Assembly: GCA_965214295.1 (NCBI GenBank)
Contig: OZ243944.1
Coordinates: 4,092,001-4,156,000, forward strand
Direction of reading: 5' to 3'
Length of the DNA stretch: 64,000 bases
Source: JAJDUF01 sp965214295
GTDB taxonomy: Bacteria > Chloroflexota > UBA11872 > UBA12225 > JAJDUF01
Part shown: positions 1 to 7,268 of the stretch, in pieces
How the letters are laid out: the number at the start of each line of letters is the position of its first letter
Numbering within the stretch: position 1 is the stretch's first letter
Program-made: the position numbers and the translations under genes
Notes under the pieces: model-generated
The model's database searches: none
The model's input: only the letters and a program-made list of their open reading frames with translations
What the model was told of the DNA's origin: nothing

Positions 1-144
1 GTGTGATGCAGAGATGGCACGCCGTCGCTGCCTGGCTAACCCTCCTCCCTTGACACCCCAGCAGCCCTTGGTGGTATCTTATTTGCGTATCGGGGCTATA
101 TCGAAAATAGCAGGCTCCGTTGTTTTCACTTCCGCTAATACGAG

Positions 145-1335
145 ATGGTCGTGAAGCCTCCCTCCGAACACAAACGGCGTCCCCACGGTCGCCTGGTCAA
201 CTGCCTGGGTAGTTACCGGGCCTATGTCCCGGCGCCGCTGCCGCCACGCCTCGCGTGGGACGGAGCGCTGGCCGCCGCACTCTCAGCCGCAGACCGAGCG
301 GTCGGCAGACTAGCGGGTGAAGGACGACGCTTGCCCAATCCGCACCTCCTCATCCGGCCGTTCGTTCGCCGGGAAGCCGTGCTGTCCAGCCGCATCGAGG
401 GCACCCAAGCGACGCTCGGTGAGCTGCTCGCCGCCGAGGCCGGCGGGGTGGTCGCGCAGAGCCATGCCGACCTCCGCGAGGTTGGCAACTACGTCGTTGC
501 CCTCGAATACGGCCTGGAGCGCCTGAGCACGTTGCCGCTGTCGCTGCGCCTCGTGCGTGAGCTGCACGAACGATTGATGCGGGACGTGCGAGGCGATATA
601 GCAACGCCTGGGGAGTTCCGGCACAGCCAGAACTGGATCGGCCCGCCCGGCTGTACCCTGAACGACGCTACCTATGTGCCACCACCGCCCTCCGAGTTGA
701 TGGGCTGCCTGGACGCCTGGGAGCGATTTCTCCATAACGATGCCCTCCCCCCTCTGGTGCATGCCGCGCTCGTCCATTCGCAGTTCGAGGCGATTCACCC
801 CTTTCTGGATGGCAACGGCCGCGTCGGCCGCCTCCTCATCACGTTCCTGCTCGTCGAGCGCGACATCATCCCATCGCCACTCCTGTACCTGAGTGCCTAT
901 TTCGAGTCCACCCGCGAGGAGTATTACGCGCGGCTGCTCGCAGTGACCCAAAAAGGGGCGTGGGAGGAGTGGTTGACCTACTTCTTGCGGGGTGTTGCGC
1001 TCCAAGCCACAGATGCCATAGATCGCATCCAGCGGATTGATGATCTATTCGCGCGCTGGAGAGCACAGCTGGAGGGCGGCCAGTCCAGACAGCCGGAAAG
1101 GGCGCTTGAACTGTTTGCCGAGAACCCGTTCTGGAGCGTAGGCAGACTCGCCGCGCGGCTAGACGTGGCCTATACCACAGCGCGGCGCGCCATCGAACGG
1201 CTTGAGGTGGCCGGCATCGTCACGCTCGCCTGGTCAGCCAGTCGAGGCCGTGTGTATTGCGCGCGTGACCTGCTCAAGGTACTGGAGGAACCAACTGCCC
1301 ATGCTATCTTGAATGAAGGAACAGAAGCGCCATGA
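145..1335 (+). CDS. Fic family protein (protein AMPylation/nucleotidyl transfer), class II
   Basis: A 396-residue Fic protein, expected to transfer AMP (or another nucleotide-derived group) from a nucleotide onto a hydroxyl side chain of a target protein. The active-site loop HPFLDGNGRVGR is intact at residues 218-229, with the catalytic His and the anion-binding Gly-Asn-Gly-Arg. An inhibitory-helix motif SSRIEG lies at residues 81-86, on the N-terminal side, which places it in class II (auto-inhibited in cis). The N-terminal Fic_N region precedes it, and the C-terminal 110 residues look like a winged-helix DNA-binding domain (segment VGRLAARLDVAYTTARRAIE). Such Fic-wHTH proteins are often solitary and autoregulated. 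No separate antitoxin gene is visible beside it. The target is unknown. Confidence 0.93.
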   Translation: MVVKPPSEHKRRPHGRLVNCLGSYRAYVPAPLPPRLAWDGALAAALSAADRAVGRLAGEGRRLPNPHLLIRPFVRREAVLSSRIEGTQATLGELLAAEAGGVVAQSHADLREVGNYVVALEYGLERLSTLPLSLRLVRELHERLMRDVRGDIATPGEFRHSQNWIGPPGCTLNDATYVPPPPSELMGCLDAWERFLHNDALPPLVHAALVHSQFEAIHPFLDGNGRVGRLLITFLLVERDIIPSPLLYLSAYFESTREEYYARLLAVTQKGAWEEWLTYFLRGVALQATDAIDRIQRIDDLFARWRAQLEGGQSRQPERALELFAENPFWSVGRLAARLDVAYTTARRAIERLEVAGIVTLAWSASRGRVYCARDLLKVLEEPTAHAILNEGTEAP

Positions 1336-1449
1336 AGTCCGACGGACCTAACGCAGCGATGGCAGCCGGCTTGTCGCCTCCGCCAGAATTTGGCTTTTGG
1401 ATTTTCCCCGACCAATTCAGGCGCGCGAAGCGTGGATTGGAGTGAACGC

Positions 1450-1929
1450 ATGGCCAACAAGACGTCCAAGAAGTCAACGAAGGTCGCAAAGAAGGCCGTC
1501 ACCAAGCGCGCCGGTGCGAAGCCGGTCCTCCTCTCCGGCGGTAACCCTCAGATCTCGAAGGCCGACGGCGACGCTCCCGTGCAGACCTACATCGCGGCCA
1601 TGCCAGGCTGGAAACGCGACATGGGACGCCGCCTCGACGCGCTCATCGTGCGTAACGTGCCCAACGTTCGCAAGGCCGTGAGGTGGAACTCGCCCTGGTA
1701 TGGCATCGAGGGCCAGGGCTGGTTCCTGAGTTACCACGTCTTCACCCGTTATGTAAAGGTGACCTTCCTCAATGGCGCGTCGCTGCGTCCCGTCCCACCC
1801 GGCTCAGGCAAAGACAAGGACTCGCGCTGGATCGACATCTACGAAGGTGAACTCGACGAGGCTCAACTGGCAACGTGGACCCGGCAGGCGGCCGCCCTGC
1901 CCGGCTGGCGGGGGTTTGACCGGCTGTGA
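1450..1929 (+). CDS. DUF1801 domain protein
   Basis: A 159-residue protein. The start is the ATG at 1450, preceded by GGAG at 1439-1442; an in-frame TTG at 1390 has no ribosome-binding site. A Lys/Ala-rich, basic N-terminus (about 30 residues) is followed by a DUF1801 (YdhG-like) fold, recognisable from VQTYIAAMPGWKRDMGRR, KAVRWNSPWYGIEGQGW and the closing acidic and aromatic segment. The family is small, cytosolic and of unknown biochemical role; some members were suggested to bind iron or act with dioxygenases. It lies 114 bp downstream of the Fic gene on the same strand, with no functional link visible. The basic tail could bind nucleic acid, but that is a guess. Confidence 0.85.
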   Translation: MANKTSKKSTKVAKKAVTKRAGAKPVLLSGGNPQISKADGDAPVQTYIAAMPGWKRDMGRRLDALIVRNVPNVRKAVRWNSPWYGIEGQGWFLSYHVFTRYVKVTFLNGASLRPVPPGSGKDKDSRWIDIYEGELDEAQLATWTRQAAALPGWRGFDRL

Positions 1930-2026
1930 ACTCCGCCTACGGCAGGGGCCAGATTGTAAAATCAAGAACATTCGTCCCGGCCTTTCTGCTGACGCCGTGG
2001 CCATGGATCTCGCCTCGTGCGGGGTG

Positions 2027-2827
2027 CTATCGTCCTTGAGGGGGATCCGTCGTCTCCCCTTCGACACCCTGTAGCTGACGCGCGGCTCGGTCACGCTTAC
2101 CCGATATAATCGCAATCAAACCAATCACATTGAACATGGCTTGGGCGCAAAGGGCAGCATCACGATAGACAGATGTCCTCCTATGCGTCACCTTGTTGGC
2201 AAGGTCTACGGCACTGTTCACACATTTGCGAACTTCCCGGCTTGACGCCCCAGGACACTCCGATGCTACATATCGAGCAATCATCCGCTTTACATCACTG
2301 GCACTCACGTCGGTATTGTCATCGGGGAGTGGATGATGCTGCCTCTCGTCAAATACAGCTTGAGCTACTGAAATGAGTCCTTCTCTGCACAAGAACCCTA
2401 CTTCCTGAAATTGCTCCTCAGCCGAGGCGGTCGTCAATAACTCCCGGATTCTGTCCATCGTCCGGTCAACACGTTGCCAACCTACGGGATTCGTAAAAAG
2501 GTTCGTAAGTCCATCCCTGAGCGAATCCTTGTTGATATTGTACCAGACACTTTGTATGTACATGCTGCCCACTTCACTGGCGGGCCATGCCTCTCGCAAT
2601 GCATCGAGTATCACACCTTTGTCTTCCTTGGAAAGTTCCCTCAATGCTTTACAGGCGGATATCGAGGCATAAATGATCGCATTGACCAGCTCAAAGTGTG
2701 CTTCTGAAGTAAGAGAGAATGCCATATCTACATACTCAAAGTCTACGTGAGCATCGGTTAGCAACGCCGCCAAGTCTTGGCGATCCTCATAGCGAAGAAT
2801 GGCTACAACATCTTCAAGCGAGTCCAT
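2027..2827 (-). CDS. Uncharacterised helical protein in AT-richer DNA
   Basis: I do not recognise this 266-residue protein with certainty. The ATG at 2827 is preceded by AAGGAG 11 nt upstream; a second in-frame ATG at 2857 is a plausible alternative. It is mostly alpha-helical. The C-terminal third (segments EVGFLCREGLISVAQAVFD, REVRKCVNSAVDLANKVTHR and ALCAQAMFNVIGLIAIISG) resembles, from memory, HEPN or abortive-infection-like proteins found near mobile genes, but I see no clear catalytic RxxxxH motif. Base composition is visibly more AT-rich than the flanks and codon use is less GC3-biased, which suggests acquisition. It lies 113 bp downstream of the DUF805 gene on the same strand. Confidence 0.75.
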   Translation of the reverse strand: MDSLEDVVAILRYEDRQDLAALLTDAHVDFEYVDMAFSLTSEAHFELVNAIIYASISACKALRELSKEDKGVILDALREAWPASEVGSMYIQSVWYNINKDSLRDGLTNLFTNPVGWQRVDRTMDRIRELLTTASAEEQFQEVGFLCREGLISVAQAVFDERQHHPLPDDNTDVSASDVKRMIARYVASECPGASSREVRKCVNSAVDLANKVTHRRTSVYRDAALCAQAMFNVIGLIAIISGKRDRAARQLQGVEGETTDPPQGR

Positions 2828-2940
2828 GCTCTGTGTGTCTCCTTGATCTGAATCCATGAAGATCCCCAAGTCCTGGACAGAGTCCTGTTTTACAGGGTGG
2901 CGGCCCGCCCTGACGTTCGCTCGGACCTCCCCGGTCTTCT

Positions 2941-3399
2941 CTACGCTCCGGAATTGACGGCAGTACCGCAGCCGCTGCAGAACCGGGAGCCCGGTTGCAA
3001 CTGCGTCCCGCACTGGGAGCAGAACCGTCTCCCTCCGGGTTCCGCATGCCCCGGAGAAACCTGGTGGGGCTGCATGGCAGGAGATGCGCCGTAAACCCCC
3101 GCGCCCTCATGCGCCTGCAGGGGATCAGGTCCGTATTGGTTGGGACCACGGGTTCCGGGCATGGCGCACAGAATGTAGACCAGTATAGCCCCAAAAGGAA
3201 CTAGATTTAGCAGTTGGAACCAGCCAGACTTTCCGGTGACGTGCAGCCGTCGGCACGTCACCGCCAGGGAGGGCAGTACCAGCGCGAGCCCAAGAATTAG
3301 TTGCAGGAAAAGGACCAACAATACCCACAATCCCTCACCAACGGCCACAGGGACCGCAAAGAGGGCATACGTCCCGAAAATCAACACGATCGAGACCAA
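2941..3399 (-). CDS. DUF805 membrane protein with C-terminal zinc ribbon; 5' end problematic
   Basis: An integral membrane protein of the DUF805 family: three to four hydrophobic helices, the hallmark RLHVTGKSGWFQLL and the closing PNQYGPDP, then a linker and a C-terminal double zinc knuckle (FCSQCGTQL and FCSGCG, about residues 125-147). The first available start (TTG, 3399) cuts into the family domain. The normal DUF805 opening is still encoded in frame upstream (FNGRAQRSEFWWFW, 3398-3441). However, there is no ATG, GTG or TTG before an in-frame TGA at 3454-3456. Either the gene uses an unusual start, or it has lost its first codons, or there is a sequence error. Function is unknown for the family. 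Confidence 0.75.
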   Translation of the reverse strand: MVSIVLIFGTYALFAVPVAVGEGLWVLLVLFLQLILGLALVLPSLAVTCRRLHVTGKSGWFQLLNLVPFGAILVYILCAMPGTRGPNQYGPDPLQAHEGAGVYGASPAMQPHQVSPGHAEPGGRRFCSQCGTQLQPGSRFCSGCGTAVNSGA

Positions 3400-3449
3400 C
3401 CAAAACCACCAGAATTCCGAACGTTGTGCCCGGCCGTTGAAATTGCCGT

Positions 3450-3475
3450 CACCTCAATTCCGCAACACTGAGGTG
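3450..3475. other. Small inverted repeat upstream of the DUF805 gene
   Basis: A 7-bp perfect inverted repeat, CACCTCA then 12 nt then TGAGGTG, spans the in-frame stop that precedes the startless DUF805 gene. It could be an operator, or simply the edge of the rearrangement that removed the start codon. Confidence 0.35.
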
Positions 3476-3828
3476 ATCGACTCAATGGGGCCCATAGAAT
3501 GCGCTGCCTCCCTGGCATTTATGACGACGGGGGCCTCCACCGCGCACCGATCAATGTCTGATCAGGCCCAGCCGTCTCAGTTTCAACTGCTGCCATGTTG
3601 CTACTGGGAAGCCCCGTTGCAGGCGGTCGGCACGTCCCCTGCGAAAGGCAAAGGAAACCGACTCCACTCTGTGCAAGAAGCACCGCAACACCAAGTCACC
3701 ACCGCGATACTACCCGAAAGTCCGCTCTTTGCCAATACGCCCGGCTTAGGGCCGAACTGAGTTACAGGCCCCCCTACGGTACTCTCACAAGGGTGGGTTT
3801 TTCGGCGGGGAGCCGCGGGCGGGGCAGA

Positions 3829-3900
3829 CCTCACCCCCCGGCCCCCTCGCCACCAAGTGGAGAGGGGGTGTAGATTCCCGCTTGCGCGGGAATGACGGGG
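3829..3900. repeat. Composite dispersed repeat (R2 hairpin element followed by R1 palindrome)
   Basis: Positions 3829-3869 are an R2 element (CTCACCCCCCGGCCCCCTCGC, then a CACCAAGTGG loop region, then AGAGGGGG). Positions 3873-3900 are an R1 palindrome (GATTCCCGCTTGCGCGGGAA then TGACGG). The rest of the 3454-3974 gap shows no convincing gene. Confidence 0.8.
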
Positions 3901-3974
3901 CGGCGGGGAGCGGTAAATCGCGACCCTACGGCTTAACCCGTACCTACCCCGGTCAGTGGGAAAGGTGGAGAGCC

Positions 3975-4919
3975 ATGCGGAAGGCAACGTGGATTGTCGG
4001 GCACGGGTTCGAGATCAGCACGGAGCCGGTGCCGCAGCCGGGGCCGGGGGAGGTCCGGGTGCAGATCCGGGCTTGCGGCGTCTGTCAGACCGAGGTGCAT
4101 GCCATTGACGGCCTGCTGGTTCGGACGGACATTGCCAGCATGATGGGACATGAGTTTAGCGGCGAGGTCGTCGCGCTGGGCGCTGACGTGACCGGGCTGG
4201 AGGTCGGGATGCCGGTCGCCTGTCTGTCGCGCGGGGGCTATAGCGAGCAAGTCGTGGTTCCGGTAGACCGGCTCTTTCCACTGCCCGCCGGTGTGCCCGT
4301 GCAGCACGGCGCGTTTGTCGAGCCGTTGGCGTGCATTGTCGCTGCCGTCGAGAATGCCGAACTGCCGATGGGCGCTACGGTCCTGCTCACCGGTGCCGGG
4401 CCGATGGGATTGTTGACGCTCCAGCTCGCCCACCGCAGCCGGGCGGCGCGAGTCATCGTCTCCGAGCCGAACCCCGACCGACGGGCGTTGGCGCTGCGAT
4501 TGGGCGCGGAGCAGGCCGTTGATCCGCATGATGAGCAGGTCGCGGCCGCGGTGGCCGCGGCTACCGGAGGCGTCGGCGCCGAGGTCGCTTTCGATAGCTC
4601 CGGCCAGCCGGCCGCGCTGGCCGATTGCCTCCGGTCGGTCGCCAACGGAGGCCGAGTGGTGATGATCGGCGTGCATCCTACCGCGGCGCGCCTCCCGTTG
4701 CAACTCGACGACTTTCATGCCCGCAATCTGCGCCTCATTGGCGTCTATGGCGGCCGGGGCCGCTTCCATGCAGCGGTGCAATGGCTCGGCCATTTGGATA
4801 TAGAGCCACTCATTGGGAGGCGGTTCGAGCTGGCGGACATCAACACGGCCTTTGACGTTGCCCGGAGCGGGCGGAGCCTCAAGGTGCTGGTCGGCCCCGG
4901 GCTAGACCGGGGCATATGA
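3975..4919 (+). CDS. Zinc-dependent alcohol/polyol dehydrogenase-like (MDR superfamily)
   Basis: A 314-residue medium-chain dehydrogenase/reductase. The start is the ATG at 3975, with AGGTGGAG just upstream. It carries the catalytic-zinc ligands of the family in ACGVCQTEVH and MGHEFSGEVV near the N-terminus. The Rossmann glycine-rich loop is GAGPMGLL, about residue 145, followed by VIVSEPNPDRR, where Glu in the second strand suggests NAD(H) preference. The four-Cys structural-zinc lobe of classical ADHs is missing, so the protein is shorter than usual (about 315 instead of 340-350). Likely substrates are secondary alcohols or sugar alcohols, as in sorbitol or threonine dehydrogenase relatives. 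It appears monocistronic, just after a composite repeat. Confidence 0.88.
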   Translation: MRKATWIVGHGFEISTEPVPQPGPGEVRVQIRACGVCQTEVHAIDGLLVRTDIASMMGHEFSGEVVALGADVTGLEVGMPVACLSRGGYSEQVVVPVDRLFPLPAGVPVQHGAFVEPLACIVAAVENAELPMGATVLLTGAGPMGLLTLQLAHRSRAARVIVSEPNPDRRALALRLGAEQAVDPHDEQVAAAVAAATGGVGAEVAFDSSGQPAALADCLRSVANGGRVVMIGVHPTAARLPLQLDDFHARNLRLIGVYGGRGRFHAAVQWLGHLDIEPLIGRRFELADINTAFDVARSGRSLKVLVGPGLDRGI

Positions 4920-4959
4920 GCACACCCCACCCCAACCCACCTCCTAATCCCGCCCTGGA

Positions 4960-4971
4960 TATACTGGACGC
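4960..4971 (+). promoter_or_regulatory. -10 box placed for leaderless transcription
   Basis: TATACT at 4960-4965 ends 6 nt before the ATG at 4972. That predicts transcription starting at or next to the first base of the start codon. There is no Shine-Dalgarno sequence and no clear -35 box. Confidence 0.5.
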
Positions 4972-5205
4972 ATGGCGTATGAGTTGTGGTCGCTATCTAC
5001 GGGCAATGCCATCGCGGAGTTCTCCACGGAGATGGAGGCACTCCGCTTCATTGCGGCGACTGTCCGGCAGTATGGCCAAGCCTATGGTGAGGATCTCTTG
5101 CTGGGTAGAGAAGACGACGACGGAGAGTTGCATCTTCTAGCGCAAAGCACGGACCTTGTGGAGCACGCGCTTAGTACACCCGATCTTCCGCGCGTACCGG
5201 CGTAG
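4972..5205 (+). CDS. Small conserved-type hypothetical protein (77 aa)
   Basis: A small acidic protein opening with MAYELWSLSTGNAIAEFST and followed by an amphipathic helix (EMEALRFIAATVRQYG), then a short beta hairpin. This layout, a start YELW plus 'TEEEALRFV' helix, recurs in short proteins of high-GC Gram-positive bacteria and Chloroflexota; I know no function. No signal peptide or membrane segment is visible. The start is supported by the -10 box 6 nt upstream, consistent with a leaderless mRNA. It ends 24 bp before the convergent aminotransferase gene. Confidence 0.75.
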   Translation: MAYELWSLSTGNAIAEFSTEMEALRFIAATVRQYGQAYGEDLLLGREDDDGELHLLAQSTDLVEHALSTPDLPRVPA

Positions 5206-5228
5206 CTTCAGATCCGGCCCGATGACGG

Positions 5229-6527
5229 CTACCGCAGCGCGTGGAGAGCGCCACGGGCGGCGGACAGAAACCGGTCCAGGTCGGCATCGCTATGGGCCAG
5301 TGAGAGGTAGAGCTTCTCGCCAGGATTGACCAGGATGCCCCGGCGCAGTAGCTCGTTGCCGAACTGCATGCGCCGCGCCTGATCGGTGGCGAGGGTGTCG
5401 CGATAGCTGTGCAGTGGCCCGGCACCGAAGAACACCTGCGACACCGGGCCGTCGCCGATGGCCTGCACCGGAAGCCCCACTTCGTGCCCAAGGGCGTTCA
5501 ACTCCGCGCGGAGAGTGCTCCCGATTTGGTGTAGCCGGTGGTACGCTCCGTCGGCAGTCAGGGCATCGAGGGCGGCGAGTCCCGCCGCCGCCCCGATGGG
5601 ATTGCCGTTGAACGTGCCACCGACCCACGCATAGGCCGCTTGCCCGCGCCGGCTGGCATGGGTCAGGTCGAGCACGTCGCGGCGCCCGCAGATGGCGGCG
5701 ACCGGAAAGCCACCGGCGAACGCTTTCCCCAGTTTGCAGAGATCGGGGATCACGCCATAACGCTCTTGCGCGCCGCCCCAGGCTATCCGAAAGCCGGTCA
5801 CGATATCGTCGAAGATCAGCAGCGCACCGCACGACTCTGCGAGCGCCCGCAGGCCGGCCAGGAAGCCGGGCTGCGGGCGCAGGGCACGCTGGAGCGGCTC
5901 GACGATGATGGCTGCCAGATCGTCACCGTAGCGCGCCACGAGCCGCTGTGCGCCGGCGAGGTCGTTGAACTCGGCGATCAGCACGCTCTCGCTCGCTCCG
6001 GTCGGGATACCGTCCGAGTCGGGCACGCCGCGCGGATACGGACTCAATGTCGGTGGCGCGGTGCTCTGGACTGCGTAGTCGTGACCGCCGTGCAGGGCAC
6101 CCTCGAACTTCAGGACCAGCCGCCGGCCGGTGGCCACCCGCGCCAGCCGCAGGGCATAAAACGTTGCCTCCGTGCCGCTCGACGTGAACTTGATCGCCTC
6201 GGCGCACGGCACCGCCGCCACAACCCGCTCCGCGAACTCCACGGCCTGCTCGTTATTCAGATGGAACTGGCTGCCACGGACTAGCTGCGCCTGCACGGCG
6301 GCGACGATCCCGGGGTGGCAGTGGCCGAGGAGCAGGGGGCCTGATCCCAGGTGGTAGTCCACAAACTCGCGCCCATCCACGTCCCAGACGTGCGCCCCTT
6401 GACCGCGCGATAGGGTGATCGGCATGTCGTCGGGCAGGGTCCAGATGGACAGCGTGCCACCGCCGAACGTCTTGGCGGCGCGTTCCTGAAAAGTGCGACT
6501 GCGCGTTGTCGTCGTGGTGCTCGTCAC
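5229..6527 (-). CDS. Class III aminotransferase, glutamate-1-semialdehyde aminomutase-like
   Basis: A 432-residue pyridoxal-phosphate enzyme of the class III aminotransferase family. The start is GTG at 6527 with GGGAGG upstream. Visible motifs are the phosphate-binding SSGTEAT, the FEGALHGGHD aromatic region, the IFDDIVTGFR aspartate that contacts the pyridine nitrogen, and the Schiff-base lysine in KLGKAFAGGFPVAA. The order and spacing resemble HemL (glutamate-1-semialdehyde 2,1-aminomutase), but no other tetrapyrrole gene is near. Relatives with this architecture include many amine or amino-acid transaminases, so the exact substrate is open. It is convergent with the small gene at 4972 and probably monocistronic. 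Confidence 0.88.
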   Translation of the reverse strand: MTSTTTTTRSRTFQERAAKTFGGGTLSIWTLPDDMPITLSRGQGAHVWDVDGREFVDYHLGSGPLLLGHCHPGIVAAVQAQLVRGSQFHLNNEQAVEFAERVVAAVPCAEAIKFTSSGTEATFYALRLARVATGRRLVLKFEGALHGGHDYAVQSTAPPTLSPYPRGVPDSDGIPTGASESVLIAEFNDLAGAQRLVARYGDDLAAIIVEPLQRALRPQPGFLAGLRALAESCGALLIFDDIVTGFRIAWGGAQERYGVIPDLCKLGKAFAGGFPVAAICGRRDVLDLTHASRRGQAAYAWVGGTFNGNPIGAAAGLAALDALTADGAYHRLHQIGSTLRAELNALGHEVGLPVQAIGDGPVSQVFFGAGPLHSYRDTLATDQARRMQFGNELLRRGILVNPGEKLYLSLAHSDADLDRFLSAARGALHALR

Positions 6528-6572
6528 TCTCGTTTTCCTCCCGCTCGCTGCCCACGCCCCCGTTCCGCCGCC

Positions 6573-6851
6573 TCACCGCCGGCGACTCTCACCCCGGCCC
6601 TCTCTCGCTGGGAGAGGGCGCCTGGATTCCCGCACAAGCAGGAATGACGGGGAGGGGCGGCCGGGACGCCCGGCGGCCCCGGCCCGGCTCTGCGCTGGGT
6701 TGCGAGTGTTGATGCAGCTACGCCACCATGTCCAGAACCGCAGCATCGTCTGGCCGGCAAAACCGGCGGTGAGCGCGACGACGAGCAGGGGTACGACATG
6801 CTGCCAATCGGTGCGCGATAGTGGTGATGGACTTGACTTGCTCGCCACCAC
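6573..6851 (-). CDS. Possible small membrane protein (weak)
   Basis: An open frame starting at GTG 6851 encodes a short polar head, one convincing hydrophobic helix (HVVPLLVVALTAGFAGQTML) and a basic tail. GC-rich third positions in the first 60 codons favour coding. The C-terminal third runs through the R2 and R1 repeats, so if real the natural end has been extended by repeat insertion. It lies 46 bp upstream of the aminotransferase on the same strand. No family is recognised. Confidence 0.3.
   Translation of the reverse strand: MVASKSSPSPLSRTDWQHVVPLLVVALTAGFAGQTMLRFWTWWRSCINTRNPAQSRAGAAGRPGRPSPSFLLVRESRRPLPAREGRGESRRR
6588..6652. repeat. Composite dispersed repeat (R2 then R1)
   Basis: An R2 element at 6588-6620 (CTCACCCCGGCCCTCTCTC then GGGAGAGGG) is followed after a few bases by an R1 palindrome at 6624-6652 (GGATTCCCGC, ACAAG, CAGGAATGACGG). 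This is the same order as at 3829-3900 and 39186-39264. Confidence 0.75.
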
Positions 6852-6899
6852 TCAAGCACTCCCTCGCAGTTGCTGAAGCGACCGCCAGTAGAGGCACCG

Positions 6900-6954
6900 G
6901 TTAACCTGCGGTAAACCTGGTTTTAACATCCCCCTTCGTCACCTAACGTACAAT
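6900..6954 (+). promoter_or_regulatory. Pho-box-like triple repeat with -10 box
   Basis: Three 8-bp units, GTTAACCT (6900), GTAAACCT (6911) and TTTAACAT (6922), repeat at an exact 11-bp period. That is the architecture of PhoB/PhoP/SphR-type response-regulator boxes. A TACAAT -10 box follows at 6949-6954 after a 19-bp spacer, and no -35 box is present, as expected for an activator-dependent promoter. The next gene on this strand starts at 7269, which leaves a leader of about 300 nt in which I see no convincing gene. Confidence 0.5.
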
Positions 6955-7268
6955 GAAGGATATTGGGTGCCGACAAGGTAGGCGCCGGCCTACTCTGGCT
7001 AACGTGCTCCGCATAGGCGTCATGAGGTCTCCTGGCAGCGAGGGGCCGCATAGCTCATGCGATAATCTGGAGTAGATGCCGTGTTGGGTAGCAGCGGCGC
7101 TCGGTATGATCGCTGCCCGTTTCGGCGTAGAGCGCGGGCGTGCTAATCTTCTACCAAGATTCAGGTGTGGCATTCAAGATGCTCACCGCCCCGTGCGCTC
7201 GCGGTCGGAGCGCGCTCCGGCTGCGGTGCGTGCTGCGTCACGCGTTTTCCGAGGAATAGCGGCAGGCT

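Noticed and set aside
5229..6527. Firm assignment of the aminotransferase as HemL
   Set aside because: Motifs fit class III aminotransferases generally, and no other tetrapyrrole gene is nearby, so the gene symbol was withheld.
6493..6876. A plus-strand frame with a signal-like N-terminus (MRLRVVVVVLVTLVFLPL)
   Set aside because: It is antisense to the aminotransferase start and runs through R2 and R1 repeats; the hydrophobic start is produced by an ACG-rich codon run read on the other strand.
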